DNA of 64,000 nt from the NCBI RefSeq assembly GCF_031454185.1, contig NZ_JAVDQI010000006.1, positions 1 through 64,000 on the forward strand. The letters are read 5' to 3'. Source of the stretch: Methanococcoides alaskense (GTDB lineage: Archaea > Halobacteriota > Methanosarcinia > Methanosarcinales > Methanosarcinaceae). A program made the position numbers and the translations under genes. Positions 17,471-25,707 of this stretch are shown piece after piece; position 1 is the stretch's first letter, and every line of letters starts with the position of its first letter. The notes below the pieces were generated by a model, which saw only the letters and a list, made by a program, of their open reading frames with translations, had not been told where the DNA came from and made no database searches.

Positions 17471-18610
17471 ATGGGGAAATCCTACAAATTCCGTCTGTAC
17501 CCGACCAGAGAACAGGAGCTCGTTCTGGTCAAAACTCTGGATGTGTGCAGATACATCTATAACGAGTTTCTTGCGGACAGAAGGAATGCGTATGACAGAT
17601 GCAACCAGGGATTAACGACATTTGACCAAATCACTCAGGTCAAGTATCTTGAATTCAATACCGAAGTATTTTCACAGATCAAACAGGATGTATTGCGAAG
17701 ACTTGGAAAATCATTCGATGCTTTTTTCAGAAGGTGCAAAACAGGTGAAACACCAGGGTACCCACGGTTCAAAGGAAAGGACAGGTATAACAGTTTCACG
17801 TATCCTCAATCGGGTTTCAAGATAGAAGGAACTAAATTGAAACTTTCCAAGATTGGAACGATTAAGATCAAACAGCACCGAGAGGTAGAGGGCAAGATCA
17901 AGACATGTTCCATCAAACGTGAAGTGGGTCAATGGTATGCAGTCTTTTCTGTTGACATGGGTGCAAGTCCTGAAAAGATCGATCCGGCTACATCCATAGG
18001 GATCGATGTCGGTCTTAACTCATGTGTCACATTGAGCAATGGAGAGCAGTACGATTCTCCTACATATTACCGCAAGTCTGAGAGATCCCTTGCAGTTCAA
18101 CAAAAAAGACTGAGCAAGAAGAAGAAAGGTTCAGTGAATAGGCTCAAGCAAAAAACTAAAGTTGTTAAGGTTCACAGAAAGATACGTAATCAAAGACTTG
18201 ATTTTAACCATAAGCTGAGTAGGATTCTTGTCAACCGGTTTGACAGGATAGTGTTCGAGGATCTGAGCATCAAGGACATGGTCAAAAATCATCATCTCGC
18301 AAAATCAATACATGATGTTGCATGGAGTCAACTGATCCAGATGGCAAAAAGCAAAGCGGAAGAGGCTGGCAAGTATGTCGAATTGGTTAATCCATACAAC
18401 ACATCACAAAAATGCAGTAGCTGTGGGAACATTGTCAAGAAAGGTCTATCGGTCAGGGTGCACAAATGTCCGGAGTGTGGACTTGAGCTTGATAGGGATA
18501 TTAATGCTGCGATCAATATTTTGAATTTAAGCACCGTAGGAACTATGGGAAGAGCCTGTGGAGTCACGGACGTTGGTCTGGGCTATGAAGCAGGAAGCCA
18601 CCTATTTTAA
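17471..18610 (+). CDS. tnpB: TnpB RNA-guided nuclease, IS605 copy 1
   Basis: A 379-residue TnpB of the family ancestral to Cas12. RuvC acid D179 (GIDVG), E263 (VFEDLS) and D343 (LDRDIN) are all present, as is the zinc ribbon C315, C318, C333, C336. Family members cut DNA next to a short motif using an omega RNA made from the element's 3' end, favouring element retention. ATG 17471 follows AGGTG; the GTG at 17465 is an alternative. The stop codon lies inside the right-end hairpin, so the omega RNA scaffold must overlap the 3' coding region. It is about 97% identical to the 28276 copy. Confidence 0.95.
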   Translation: MGKSYKFRLYPTREQELVLVKTLDVCRYIYNEFLADRRNAYDRCNQGLTTFDQITQVKYLEFNTEVFSQIKQDVLRRLGKSFDAFFRRCKTGETPGYPRFKGKDRYNSFTYPQSGFKIEGTKLKLSKIGTIKIKQHREVEGKIKTCSIKREVGQWYAVFSVDMGASPEKIDPATSIGIDVGLNSCVTLSNGEQYDSPTYYRKSERSLAVQQKRLSKKKKGSVNRLKQKTKVVKVHRKIRNQRLDFNHKLSRILVNRFDRIVFEDLSIKDMVKNHHLAKSIHDVAWSQLIQMAKSKAEEAGKYVELVNPYNTSQKCSSCGNIVKKGLSVRVHKCPECGLELDRDINAAINILNLSTVGTMGRACGVTDVGLGYEAGSHLF

Positions 18611-18617
18611 TAGGTGG
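18598..18617 (+). ncRNA. Right-end hairpin, expected 3' part of the omega RNA scaffold (copy 1)
   Basis: CCACCTATT and AATAGGTGG form a perfect 9-bp stem with a TT loop, and the tnpB TAA lies in it. In IS605 systems the guide is the sequence just past the right end, here from about 18626 into the antisense of the ilvC 3' end. The RNA itself is inferred from the family. Confidence 0.6.
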
Positions 18618-18629
18618 CAGTTCACAAGC

Positions 18630-19637
18630 TTACTCTTCGTTGAGTTCGCTGTTAAGCCATGGCATCATTGCCCTGAGCTTCTTACCAACGACCTCGACAG
18701 GGTGTTCCCTTTCAAGGCGCTCCATTGAGGTCAGTACAGCATGGTTTGTCTGTCCTTCAAGGACGAACTCACGTGCAAACTCACCGTTCTGGATCCTCTC
18801 GAGTGCAACGTACATTGCTTCACGGGACTCTTCGTTGATGATCTGTGGGCCTACTGTAAGACCGCCATATTCTGCGGTGTTGGATACTGAATACCACATC
18901 TTCTCAAGACCGCCCTCGTGGATGAGGTCAACAATGAGCTTGAGCTCGTGTAGTGTCTCGAAGTATGCCATTTCCGGCTGGTATCCTGCTTCGACAAGAA
19001 CTTCAAAGGATGTCTTGATAAGACTTGCGACACCGCCACAAAGGTCGACCTGCTCTCCGAAAAGATCGGTCTCGGTCTCTTCACGGAATGTTGTCTCGAT
19101 GACACCGGCTCTTGTACATCCTACACCCTTTGCGTGTGCGAGTGCCATTTCACGTGCATTTCCGCTTGCATCCTGATAGATTGCGATAAGACCTGGTACG
19201 CCAGCTCCTTCCTTGTATGTCCTTCTTACAAGGTGACCTGGGCTCTTTGGTGCTACCATGTAAACATCAAGGTCCTTTGATGGTACGATCTGGTTGTAGT
19301 GGATGTTGAATCCGTGTGAGAACACAAGGGAATTTCCTGCTTCAAGTCCTGGCTCGATCTCTGAATAATATACTTTTGACTGGATCTCGTCAGGAAGGAG
19401 GATCTGGACAACATCTGCAGCTTTTGCAGCGTCTGCTACGGTCATGACCTTAAGACCATCGTCTTCTGCCTGTTTCCAGCGGCGGCTTCCTTCTCTGAGG
19501 CCGATAACGACATCAAGGCCGGAGTCGTGAAGGTTCTGTGCCTGAGCATGACCCTGGCTACCATAGCCCATTACAGCAATTGTTTTACCTTTAAGTGCGC
19601 CAAGATCGGCGTCTTTGTCATAGAACATTTCTACCAT
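18630..19637 (-). CDS. ilvC: Ketol-acid reductoisomerase IlvC
   Basis: Second enzyme of valine and isoleucine synthesis: isomerises and reduces acetolactate or acetohydroxybutyrate using NAD(P)H. The 335-residue class I form has the Rossmann signature GYGSQGHAQAQNL (about residue 24), the specificity loop GLREGSRRWKQAEDDG, VAPKSPGHLVRRTY, and metal ligands in DLFGEQVDLCGG and the later E residues of the knotted C-terminal domain. AAGGAG precedes the ATG. It is third in the ilvB-ilvN-ilvC operon, 45 nt after ilvN. The IS605 element ends 5 nt beyond the stop codon and leaves the gene intact. Confidence 0.98.
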   Translation of the reverse strand: MVEMFYDKDADLGALKGKTIAVMGYGSQGHAQAQNLHDSGLDVVIGLREGSRRWKQAEDDGLKVMTVADAAKAADVVQILLPDEIQSKVYYSEIEPGLEAGNSLVFSHGFNIHYNQIVPSKDLDVYMVAPKSPGHLVRRTYKEGAGVPGLIAIYQDASGNAREMALAHAKGVGCTRAGVIETTFREETETDLFGEQVDLCGGVASLIKTSFEVLVEAGYQPEMAYFETLHELKLIVDLIHEGGLEKMWYSVSNTAEYGGLTVGPQIINEESREAMYVALERIQNGEFAREFVLEGQTNHAVLTSMERLEREHPVEVVGKKLRAMMPWLNSELNEE

Positions 19638-19681
19638 GTTTATTTCTCCTTATTCTGAAAATATTAAATATGAATGATCGA

Positions 19682-20167
19682 TTATGGGCTCTTTGAGCCT
19701 CTGTTAAGAGCTACTATTCCGGTTCTTGCCATCTCTTTGATACCGAATGGCTTAAGCAAGGTCTGAATTGCCTTTATCTTTTCAACGTCACCGGTAACTT
19801 CGATGGTCACTGACTTTGAGGCAACATCGATTATCCTTGCCCTGAAGATATCGACTATCTGTATTATCTCTGCACGATTGCTGGCATCGGCATTAACTTT
19901 AATGAGGGCCAGTTCTCTCTCAACGAACTCTTCTGAACTGAGGTCTATCACACGAATGACATCGATGAGCTTGTTAAGCTGTTTCATGACCTGTTCAAGC
20001 ACGTGATCATCACCGCTAACAATGATGGTCATCCTTGAAGTCGTAGGGTCTTCAGTGATCCCTACTGCAAGGCTGTCAATATTGAAACCACGGCGCGAAA
20101 AGAGCCCGGAGACCCTTGCCAGTACTCCGTATTTGTTCTCTACCAGGACTGCAAGTGTGTGTCTCAT
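19682..20167 (-). CDS. ilvN: Acetolactate synthase small (regulatory) subunit
   Basis: A 161-residue regulatory subunit that gives valine feedback sensitivity to the catalytic subunit. The N-terminal ACT domain (about residues 3-78) carries LVENKYGVLARVSGLFSRRG and the C-terminal ALS_ss_C domain covers about 83-157. The start ATG overlaps the ilvB stop as ATGA, with GGAGG 8 nt upstream, so translation is coupled. Length and motifs are normal. Confidence 0.97.
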   Translation of the reverse strand: MRHTLAVLVENKYGVLARVSGLFSRRGFNIDSLAVGITEDPTTSRMTIIVSGDDHVLEQVMKQLNKLIDVIRVIDLSSEEFVERELALIKVNADASNRAEIIQIVDIFRARIIDVASKSVTIEVTGDVEKIKAIQTLLKPFGIKEMARTGIVALNRGSKSP

Positions 20168-21855
20168 TGTATGTCCTCCAGATCGAGTATCTCGTTTATT
20201 GCAGCACCTGCCGGGACCATAGGGGATACATTCTCCTCACGTTCGATGACGAAATCGATAAGTACAGGCCCATTGGCCTCAACTGCTTTTTCGATTGCAG
20301 CTTTCACTTCGGATGGCTTTGTTACGCGTATTCCCATTGCACCGTATGCTTCTGCCAGCTTGACGAAGTCAACACTGTTCTCAATGGTGGTGTGTGAATA
20401 CCGGTGCTCGAAGAACAATGCCTGCCATTGTCTGACCATTCCAAGATAACCATTGTTGAAAATTGCAATGATTATGGGGATGTTGTTCTGGACAATGGTT
20501 GCCATTTCCTGTGAGTTCATCTGGAACGAACCGTCACCGGAAACATCGACAACGATCTTGTCGGGTCTGCCGAGCTTGGCACCGATGGCTGCCGGGAAAC
20601 CATAGCCCATTGTTCCGAGTCCGCCTGAGGATATGAATGTACGAGGTTCTTTGTAGTTGAAATACTGGGCAGCCCACATCTGGTGCTGTCCGACCTCAGT
20701 GACAATTATCGCATCAGGGCATACCTCGCTTATCTGTTCGAGGATGTACTGGGGCTTGATGACATCATTCCTGTTGACATAGAACAACGGGAAATCCCTC
20801 TTCCATGTGGCAATTTTGTTGAGCCAGTCTTTGGTATCGCATTCGGAAACATGTTCAAGCAGTGCACCCAGGATCTGCTTTGCATCGCCGACTATCGGGA
20901 CATCTACTTTTATGATCTTTGAGATTTCCGCAGGGTCGATATCAATGTGGATAACCTTTGCATTCGGTGCGAAAGATGTTGTCTTTCCGGTTACTCTGTC
21001 ATCGAAACGTACGCCTACTGCTATGAGAACATCGCTTTCCTGAATTGCATAGTTCGCATATTTCGTGCCGTGCATTCCAGGCATTCCGAGATAAAGTTCA
21101 TTATCGTTCGGGAATCCTCCGATACCGGTAAGTGTCGTCGTAACAGGTGCTTTGAGCTTCTCGGCAAATGCCAGCAGTTCTTTGCTTGCTTCCGATCCTA
21201 TCACACCGCCGCCTGCATAGATCACGGGTCTTTTCGCACCTTTAATGACAGATGCAGCTCTCTTTACCTGCTGTGCATTGCCTTTGAATGTTGGTTTGTA
21301 TCCACGCAGTTCGACCGTGTCAGGATATACAAAATCAAGCTCGTCTGTTGTAATGTCCTTTGGAATGTCGACAAGTACTGGTCCGGGTCTGCCTGTGGAA
21401 GCAATATGAAATGCTTCCTTGATGATCCTTGGCAGGTCCTTTACATCCTGTACGAGATAATTGTGTTTTGTGATGGGCATCGTAATGCCTGTGATGTCAG
21501 CTTCCTGAAAGGCGTCATTGCCTAACATTGAGCTTGGTACCTGTCCGGTGAAAGCTACCATTGGAATTGAATCCATGTATGCGTTCGCAATACCTGTGAC
21601 AAGATTAGTTGCTCCCGGGCCTGATGTTGCGAGGCATACACCGACTTTACCTGTAGCTCTTGCGTATCCTTCTGCTGCATGGACTGCTGCCTGCTCGTGT
21701 CTGACGAGCAGATGGTGCAGGTGTGCATCATAAAGTTCATCATAGATAGGGAGCAGCACGCCTCCCGGATATCCGAAAATTATTTCGACGTTTTCCCGAT
21801 ACAGGCACTCGACGAATGCTCTTGCGCCTGTCATTCTTTCTGCTTTTCCGGTCAT
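20164..21855 (-). CDS. ilvB: Acetolactate synthase large (catalytic) subunit
   Basis: Thiamine-diphosphate enzyme that condenses two pyruvates, or pyruvate with 2-oxobutyrate. The 563-residue protein has the N-terminal pyrimidine-binding domain with catalytic glutamate in LVRHEQAAVHAAEGYARA, the central FAD-type domain, and the C-terminal ThDP motif GDGSFQMNSQEMATIVQNN. The promoter lies before 21856 with a TATA-like TATATAG near 21930 on the minus strand. First gene of ilvB-ilvN-ilvC. An in-frame ATG at codon 8 is possible, but AAAGGAAAAG favours the first. Confidence 0.98.
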   Translation of the reverse strand: MTGKAERMTGARAFVECLYRENVEIIFGYPGGVLLPIYDELYDAHLHHLLVRHEQAAVHAAEGYARATGKVGVCLATSGPGATNLVTGIANAYMDSIPMVAFTGQVPSSMLGNDAFQEADITGITMPITKHNYLVQDVKDLPRIIKEAFHIASTGRPGPVLVDIPKDITTDELDFVYPDTVELRGYKPTFKGNAQQVKRAASVIKGAKRPVIYAGGGVIGSEASKELLAFAEKLKAPVTTTLTGIGGFPNDNELYLGMPGMHGTKYANYAIQESDVLIAVGVRFDDRVTGKTTSFAPNAKVIHIDIDPAEISKIIKVDVPIVGDAKQILGALLEHVSECDTKDWLNKIATWKRDFPLFYVNRNDVIKPQYILEQISEVCPDAIIVTEVGQHQMWAAQYFNYKEPRTFISSGGLGTMGYGFPAAIGAKLGRPDKIVVDVSGDGSFQMNSQEMATIVQNNIPIIIAIFNNGYLGMVRQWQALFFEHRYSHTTIENSVDFVKLAEAYGAMGIRVTKPSEVKAAIEKAVEANGPVLIDFVIEREENVSPMVPAGAAINEILDLEDIQ

Positions 21856-21972
21856 GCTATCTTTTCCTTTGTTGATCGGTAAGATATTATCGATATGTGT
21901 TTGTTGATATCTATACTGACCATCAAACTATATATCGACATCTTTCAATTATTGTTCATAAATTACTTGTTC

Positions 21973-23451
21973 TTAATCCTGTATAAGCTGGTTGATACCG
22001 TTTATCACTGCTTCTACAGATGCCATAATTATGTCTGTTCGTGCGCCTCGTGAGGTGACCATCTTTCCATCCTTTGAAAGTTTTACCAGTACCTCCACAA
22101 GTGCATCTGTACCGCCTGTAATGGAATCTACGTGATATTCCTCAAGACGTATATCAGCAACACCGGATACAGCTTTGCGAATTCCCTCAAAGGCAGCATC
22201 CACAGGTCCGTCTCCGATAGCCGCTTCAACGACCTCTTTTCCATCGACTGTCAACCTTACAGAAGCGGTTGGAGTTACTCTGTTCCCTGATACGACAGTG
22301 AAATCCTCTAACTTGACCTTTGATTCCTGGTATATGTCAAGCACAGTTTCTGCAATTGTCTGAAGATCAGCATCGGTAACACGCTTTCCGTGGTCGCCTA
22401 GTTCTTTCACACGTGAGACGATCTCATTGAGCTGTGACTTATTCACATCCAATCCCTGTTCTTTCAGTGCAAGTGTAACGGAACTCTTTCCTGCATGTTT
22501 TCCAAGGACGATCTGTCTTTCACGTCCGATACTTTCCGGGCTTATTGGTTCATAGGTGGAAGTGTCCGCGAGCAATCCGTGAACATGGATGCCTGCCTCA
22601 TGGGTAAATGCATTTCCGCCTACAAGTGATTTATTCGGTGCAACAGCGAGGCCTGTGAGACGACTGACAAGCCTTGAGACCTTGTAAAGTTCATTGGTCT
22701 GAATGCCAGTATCACGCTTGTAGAGCCATTCAAGGACCATGACAACCTCTTCAAGGGCTGCGTTCCCTGCTCTTTCTCCTATGCCGTTCACTGTCATATG
22801 TGCTTCTCTTGCACCGGCATTGAGGGCTGCTACTGTATTCGATACTGCAAGTCCGAAGTCGTTGTGGCAGTGGACAGCCACCGGCACGTCAATGGATGAT
22901 GATAGCTCTTTAAATATCTCGGTTGTTCTTTCAGGCACAAGCAGTCCCACAGTATCACAGAAACACACTCTGTCAGCACCTACTTCCACACCGGACTTGT
23001 ACAGGTCCTTCAGGAAGTCTAAATCTGCTCTCGAAGCATCCTCTCCGCTAAGCTCCACTATAAGACCATGGTCCTTTGCATATTCCACGGCACTTAATGC
23101 CATTTCCTTCAATGCTGCCCTGTCTTTTTTCAGCTTCACACTAATATGTAGGTCAGATACCGGTGCCACAAGGTGAATTGAATCCACATCACATTCTAAT
23201 GCGAAATCCACGTCTTGCTGCATAATGCGGCAATAGCTGCAGATCTCTGCGTCTAACCCTTCTGCTGATACGGCACGAATTGCCTCACGCTCCCCTTCGG
23301 AAGTGATAGCTGAGCCTGCTTCGATAATGTCCACTCCCAGCTCATCAAGCTTACGTGCTATCCAGACCTTCTCTTCTGTTTTCAGTGCGACACCAGGTGT
23401 TTGTTCACCGTCTCTCAATGTTGTGTCCAAAAACCGGATATTTTCAAACAA
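21973..23451 (-). CDS. cimA: (R)-citramalate synthase
   Basis: Condenses pyruvate and acetyl-CoA to citramalate, the threonine-independent entry to isoleucine. The 492-residue protein has a DRE-TIM barrel starting DTTLRDGEQTPGV, the metal site HCHNDFG, GIGERAGNAALEE, and the C-terminal LeuA dimer/regulatory domain (about 370-490) with SGVADI and GGTDALVEV. It resembles the Methanocaldococcus CimA closely in length and in order of motifs as I recall them. The related 2-isopropylmalate synthase is the main alternative. It lies just upstream of ilvBNC in the same direction, with its own gap of 117 nt, fitting the isoleucine pathway. Confidence 0.82.
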   Translation of the reverse strand: MFENIRFLDTTLRDGEQTPGVALKTEEKVWIARKLDELGVDIIEAGSAITSEGEREAIRAVSAEGLDAEICSYCRIMQQDVDFALECDVDSIHLVAPVSDLHISVKLKKDRAALKEMALSAVEYAKDHGLIVELSGEDASRADLDFLKDLYKSGVEVGADRVCFCDTVGLLVPERTTEIFKELSSSIDVPVAVHCHNDFGLAVSNTVAALNAGAREAHMTVNGIGERAGNAALEEVVMVLEWLYKRDTGIQTNELYKVSRLVSRLTGLAVAPNKSLVGGNAFTHEAGIHVHGLLADTSTYEPISPESIGRERQIVLGKHAGKSSVTLALKEQGLDVNKSQLNEIVSRVKELGDHGKRVTDADLQTIAETVLDIYQESKVKLEDFTVVSGNRVTPTASVRLTVDGKEVVEAAIGDGPVDAAFEGIRKAVSGVADIRLEEYHVDSITGGTDALVEVLVKLSKDGKMVTSRGARTDIIMASVEAVINGINQLIQD

Positions 23452-23756
23452 TGCAATCCCTCAGTTTATTTTTTAGTTTTTCAGTTTTAATGATCTATCC
23501 TTTCTCATCAGCGATCTATATATTTATCACTAATAATAAAGATATTATTTATAGATGCATGCCGCTGACTATAACAGCCAAAATAATACTCCTATTGTTT
23601 TTAGTCTTTTTGGTGTGGGTAGATCTGTATATGCGATATAGTCGCCTGTATATCGTTATGATTAGAAAATTCGATGATGCATTGGCGTACGTCAATTCTA
23701 AAGAAATACAAAACAAATTATTTTTTAAAAAAGAAAAAAGTATTCTGATATGTTTA
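23452..23756. other. Gap holding the cimA promoter
   Basis: About 300 AT-rich nt between convergent and divergent neighbours. The minus-strand promoter of cimA is expected near 23500-23530 (TATATA). A plus-strand open frame from 23559 is discussed among the rejected items. Confidence 0.5.
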
Positions 23757-24809
23757 TCAGAAATACTTGTCGATGTTCTGAACAGCCTTTGCTATGAGGT
23801 TGGCACATGATCTTAGATCCTCAAGGGATAGTACCTCAACTGGTGAGTGGATGTATCTTGTAGGTACACTAATTGTGCTTGACGGGATACCTTCTCTTGT
23901 GAGGTGTATCGCGGTCGCATCGGTAGTTCCGCCGCCACCGACATTGAGCTGGTAGGGTATTTCATTCTCTTCAGCGGTCTCTTTTAACCATTTTACTACT
24001 GTCCTGTCAGCAATAAGTCCTCTGCCGGAAGCATCAACGACTGTGATAACGGCACCTTTTCCCATTTCAAGTGCAGAATCGTTCTTGCTTATTCCGGGGT
24101 GGTCTCCGGGGAATGTGACATCTACTGCAATGGCGACATCCGGGTTAAGTCCGAAGGCAGATGTGCGTGCACCTTTGAGCCCAACCTCTTCCTGAACTGT
24201 CCCTACGGCATATATGGTTGCATTTATTTTTGTTTCGGATATCTGCTTCATGGCATCAATGAGCATTGCTACTCCTGCCCTGTTGTCGAATGCTTTACAT
24301 GTGACCAGACCGTTGGCGAGGGTTGCAAAATCCCTGTCCATGGATATGGCGGTTCCTACGTCCACTCCCATCTTCATGGCATCTTCTTTGTCCTTTGCTC
24401 CGATATCAATGAACATGTCCTCTGCCTTGACCGGTTTCTTTCTGTCTTCCTCTTTCATAACATGCGGGGGTTTTGAGCCGATAACGCCTGTTAGCTGTCC
24501 ATTGGTTCCGTGGACTGCAACCCTTTGGCTGTGGAGTGTCTGGTCGAACCAGCCGCCGATCGTCACAAAATGCAGGAAGCCATTGTCATCAATGTATTGC
24601 ACCATCAGGCCTATCTCGTCCATGTGTGCTGCCAGCATGATAGTAGGTCCATCACCTTTTTTAGTGGCGATGAGATTTCCCATCTTGTCCGTTCTGGTCT
24701 CATCAACGTATGGCGTGATCTCGTCTTCCATTATCTGTTTGACGTTGTTTTCATGCCCTGATATTCCATGTGCATTAGATAATTTTTCAAGTAGCTTCTC
24801 AAGTTCCAT
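23757..24809 (-). CDS. M42 family metallo-aminopeptidase (TET-type)
   Basis: Probably trims peptides in the cytoplasm as a large tetrahedral complex, like other archaeal TET peptidases. The 350-residue protein has the metal ligands in LAAHMDEIGLMVQ, the bridging aspartate in CKAFDNRAGVAML, catalytic glutamates in GTVQEEVGLKGA, a D in VDVTFPGD and a histidine in PTRYIHSPVE. The start is ATG 24809 (MELEKLLEKLS); the open frame continues 58 codons upstream but that part is low-complexity and not conserved in character. It stands alone, after the PEF-CTERM gene in the same direction. Confidence 0.93.
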   Translation of the reverse strand: MELEKLLEKLSNAHGISGHENNVKQIMEDEITPYVDETRTDKMGNLIATKKGDGPTIMLAAHMDEIGLMVQYIDDNGFLHFVTIGGWFDQTLHSQRVAVHGTNGQLTGVIGSKPPHVMKEEDRKKPVKAEDMFIDIGAKDKEDAMKMGVDVGTAISMDRDFATLANGLVTCKAFDNRAGVAMLIDAMKQISETKINATIYAVGTVQEEVGLKGARTSAFGLNPDVAIAVDVTFPGDHPGISKNDSALEMGKGAVITVVDASGRGLIADRTVVKWLKETAEENEIPYQLNVGGGGTTDATAIHLTREGIPSSTISVPTRYIHSPVEVLSLEDLRSCANLIAKAVQNIDKYF

Positions 24810-24942
24810 ATCTGATCGCTGGTAGATTGGCTTTCGAGGATATAAAGGTTTGAGTAGGGCCGATGAATGGTGTAGAATTAGGGAATGTATTCTGGGGTTG
24901 TGTGAATTAAAGAAAAAAAGAAAGTATATAAGAAGAGTTGAA

Positions 24943-25473
24943 TTACTCTTCTTTGCGGCGCTGAAGGAAGAATGCCAGACCAATAATTGCTGCTACTGGG
25001 AGTGCGATTGTTGGGAATTCTGGTACTTCGACTGAGTCGCTTGCTGATGCAAAATCATGTCCAGCATCGACGGACCAGACGTTTCCTTCATTGTCATATA
25101 CGGTTATTGAACCTGCTTCTGTACCTTTCAATTCAAGAGTGAATGGATATGTGTTAGTTGCGGTAGCAGTGTATGTTAAGCTTGTAGCTCTAGCTGTGTT
25201 CGTCCATCCTGTATCTACACCATTTCCAACAACTCTTGCCTGAAGGTTAGGGTTGTCTGTTTGAACTGTAATAACACGACTGTGGTTTCCCAGTAATGGA
25301 TAGTCTATATCATAGACCAATACAGTTGCTGTTTTGACTGTTGTTCCATCAGGTATGATTGCAATATCTGCTGGGGTGATGTCTATCTCAGCAGGCATTG
25401 CTGCTGCGGTTCCTGCCATTCCTGCCATAGCCACAATGGCTATTAATAAGTATATTATTATTTTTCCATTCAT
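24943..25473 (-). CDS. PEF-CTERM surface protein (archaeosortase substrate)
   Basis: A 176-residue secreted protein. A signal peptide occupies residues 1-26 (IIIYLLIAIVAMAGMAG then TAAAM). A beta-rich body with a D-I-T-P start follows, and the C-terminus has the tripartite sorting signal: VPEFPTIALP, a hydrophobic helix (VAAIIGLAFFL) and basic QRRKEE. PEF-CTERM signals are recognised by archaeosortase C, which is encoded 5 kb away (30572-31405). ATG 25473 follows GGTGG; the open frame extends 21 codons further but without a signal-peptide-like start. The function of the body is unknown. Confidence 0.88.
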   Translation of the reverse strand: MNGKIIIYLLIAIVAMAGMAGTAAAMPAEIDITPADIAIIPDGTTVKTATVLVYDIDYPLLGNHSRVITVQTDNPNLQARVVGNGVDTGWTNTARATSLTYTATATNTYPFTLELKGTEAGSITVYDNEGNVWSVDAGHDFASASDSVEVPEFPTIALPVAAIIGLAFFLQRRKEE

Positions 25474-25707
25474 ATGTGTACCACCGTATTTAATTAACGA
25501 CTTAATCTTACATTGTATCATATTATATATAAACATTATGAATAATTGTAAGAAGTCATCATCGTACTCATTATGATAGATTTGTTTGAGATAACTTCCA
25601 GTAATTGTGTGACTGCATTTTCAAAAATAAACTTTAAAACCATTCTGCATGTGTCAAAAAAATCAATATGTTGACATGATTACTGTCAACACCATCGTTT
25701 GTCACGA

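Larger units (their letters stand above)
16970..18625. mobile_element. Complete IS200/IS605 family insertion sequence (divergent tnpA and tnpB)
   Basis: The left end starts near GGATATAAGCAAGAAG (16970) and the right end near 18625, after the hairpin CCACCTATT/AATAGGTGG and AGTTCAC. Both ends recur in the second copy at 28075-29430, which fixes the boundaries. There are no terminal inverted repeats and no clear target duplication, as expected for single-strand peel-and-paste transposition. The left flank TTTAT may be the cleavage target. The insertion sits between the nitroreductase promoter region and the ilvC stop codon, which is 5 nt from the right end. Confidence 0.88.

Noticed and set aside
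23559..23810. Plus-strand open frame (83 codons) starting MPLTITAKIILLLFLVF, a possible membrane peptide
   Set aside because: It overlaps the last 54 nt of the M42 peptidase gene on the other strand, has no Shine-Dalgarno, and lies in AT-rich DNA where such hydrophobic frames arise by chance.
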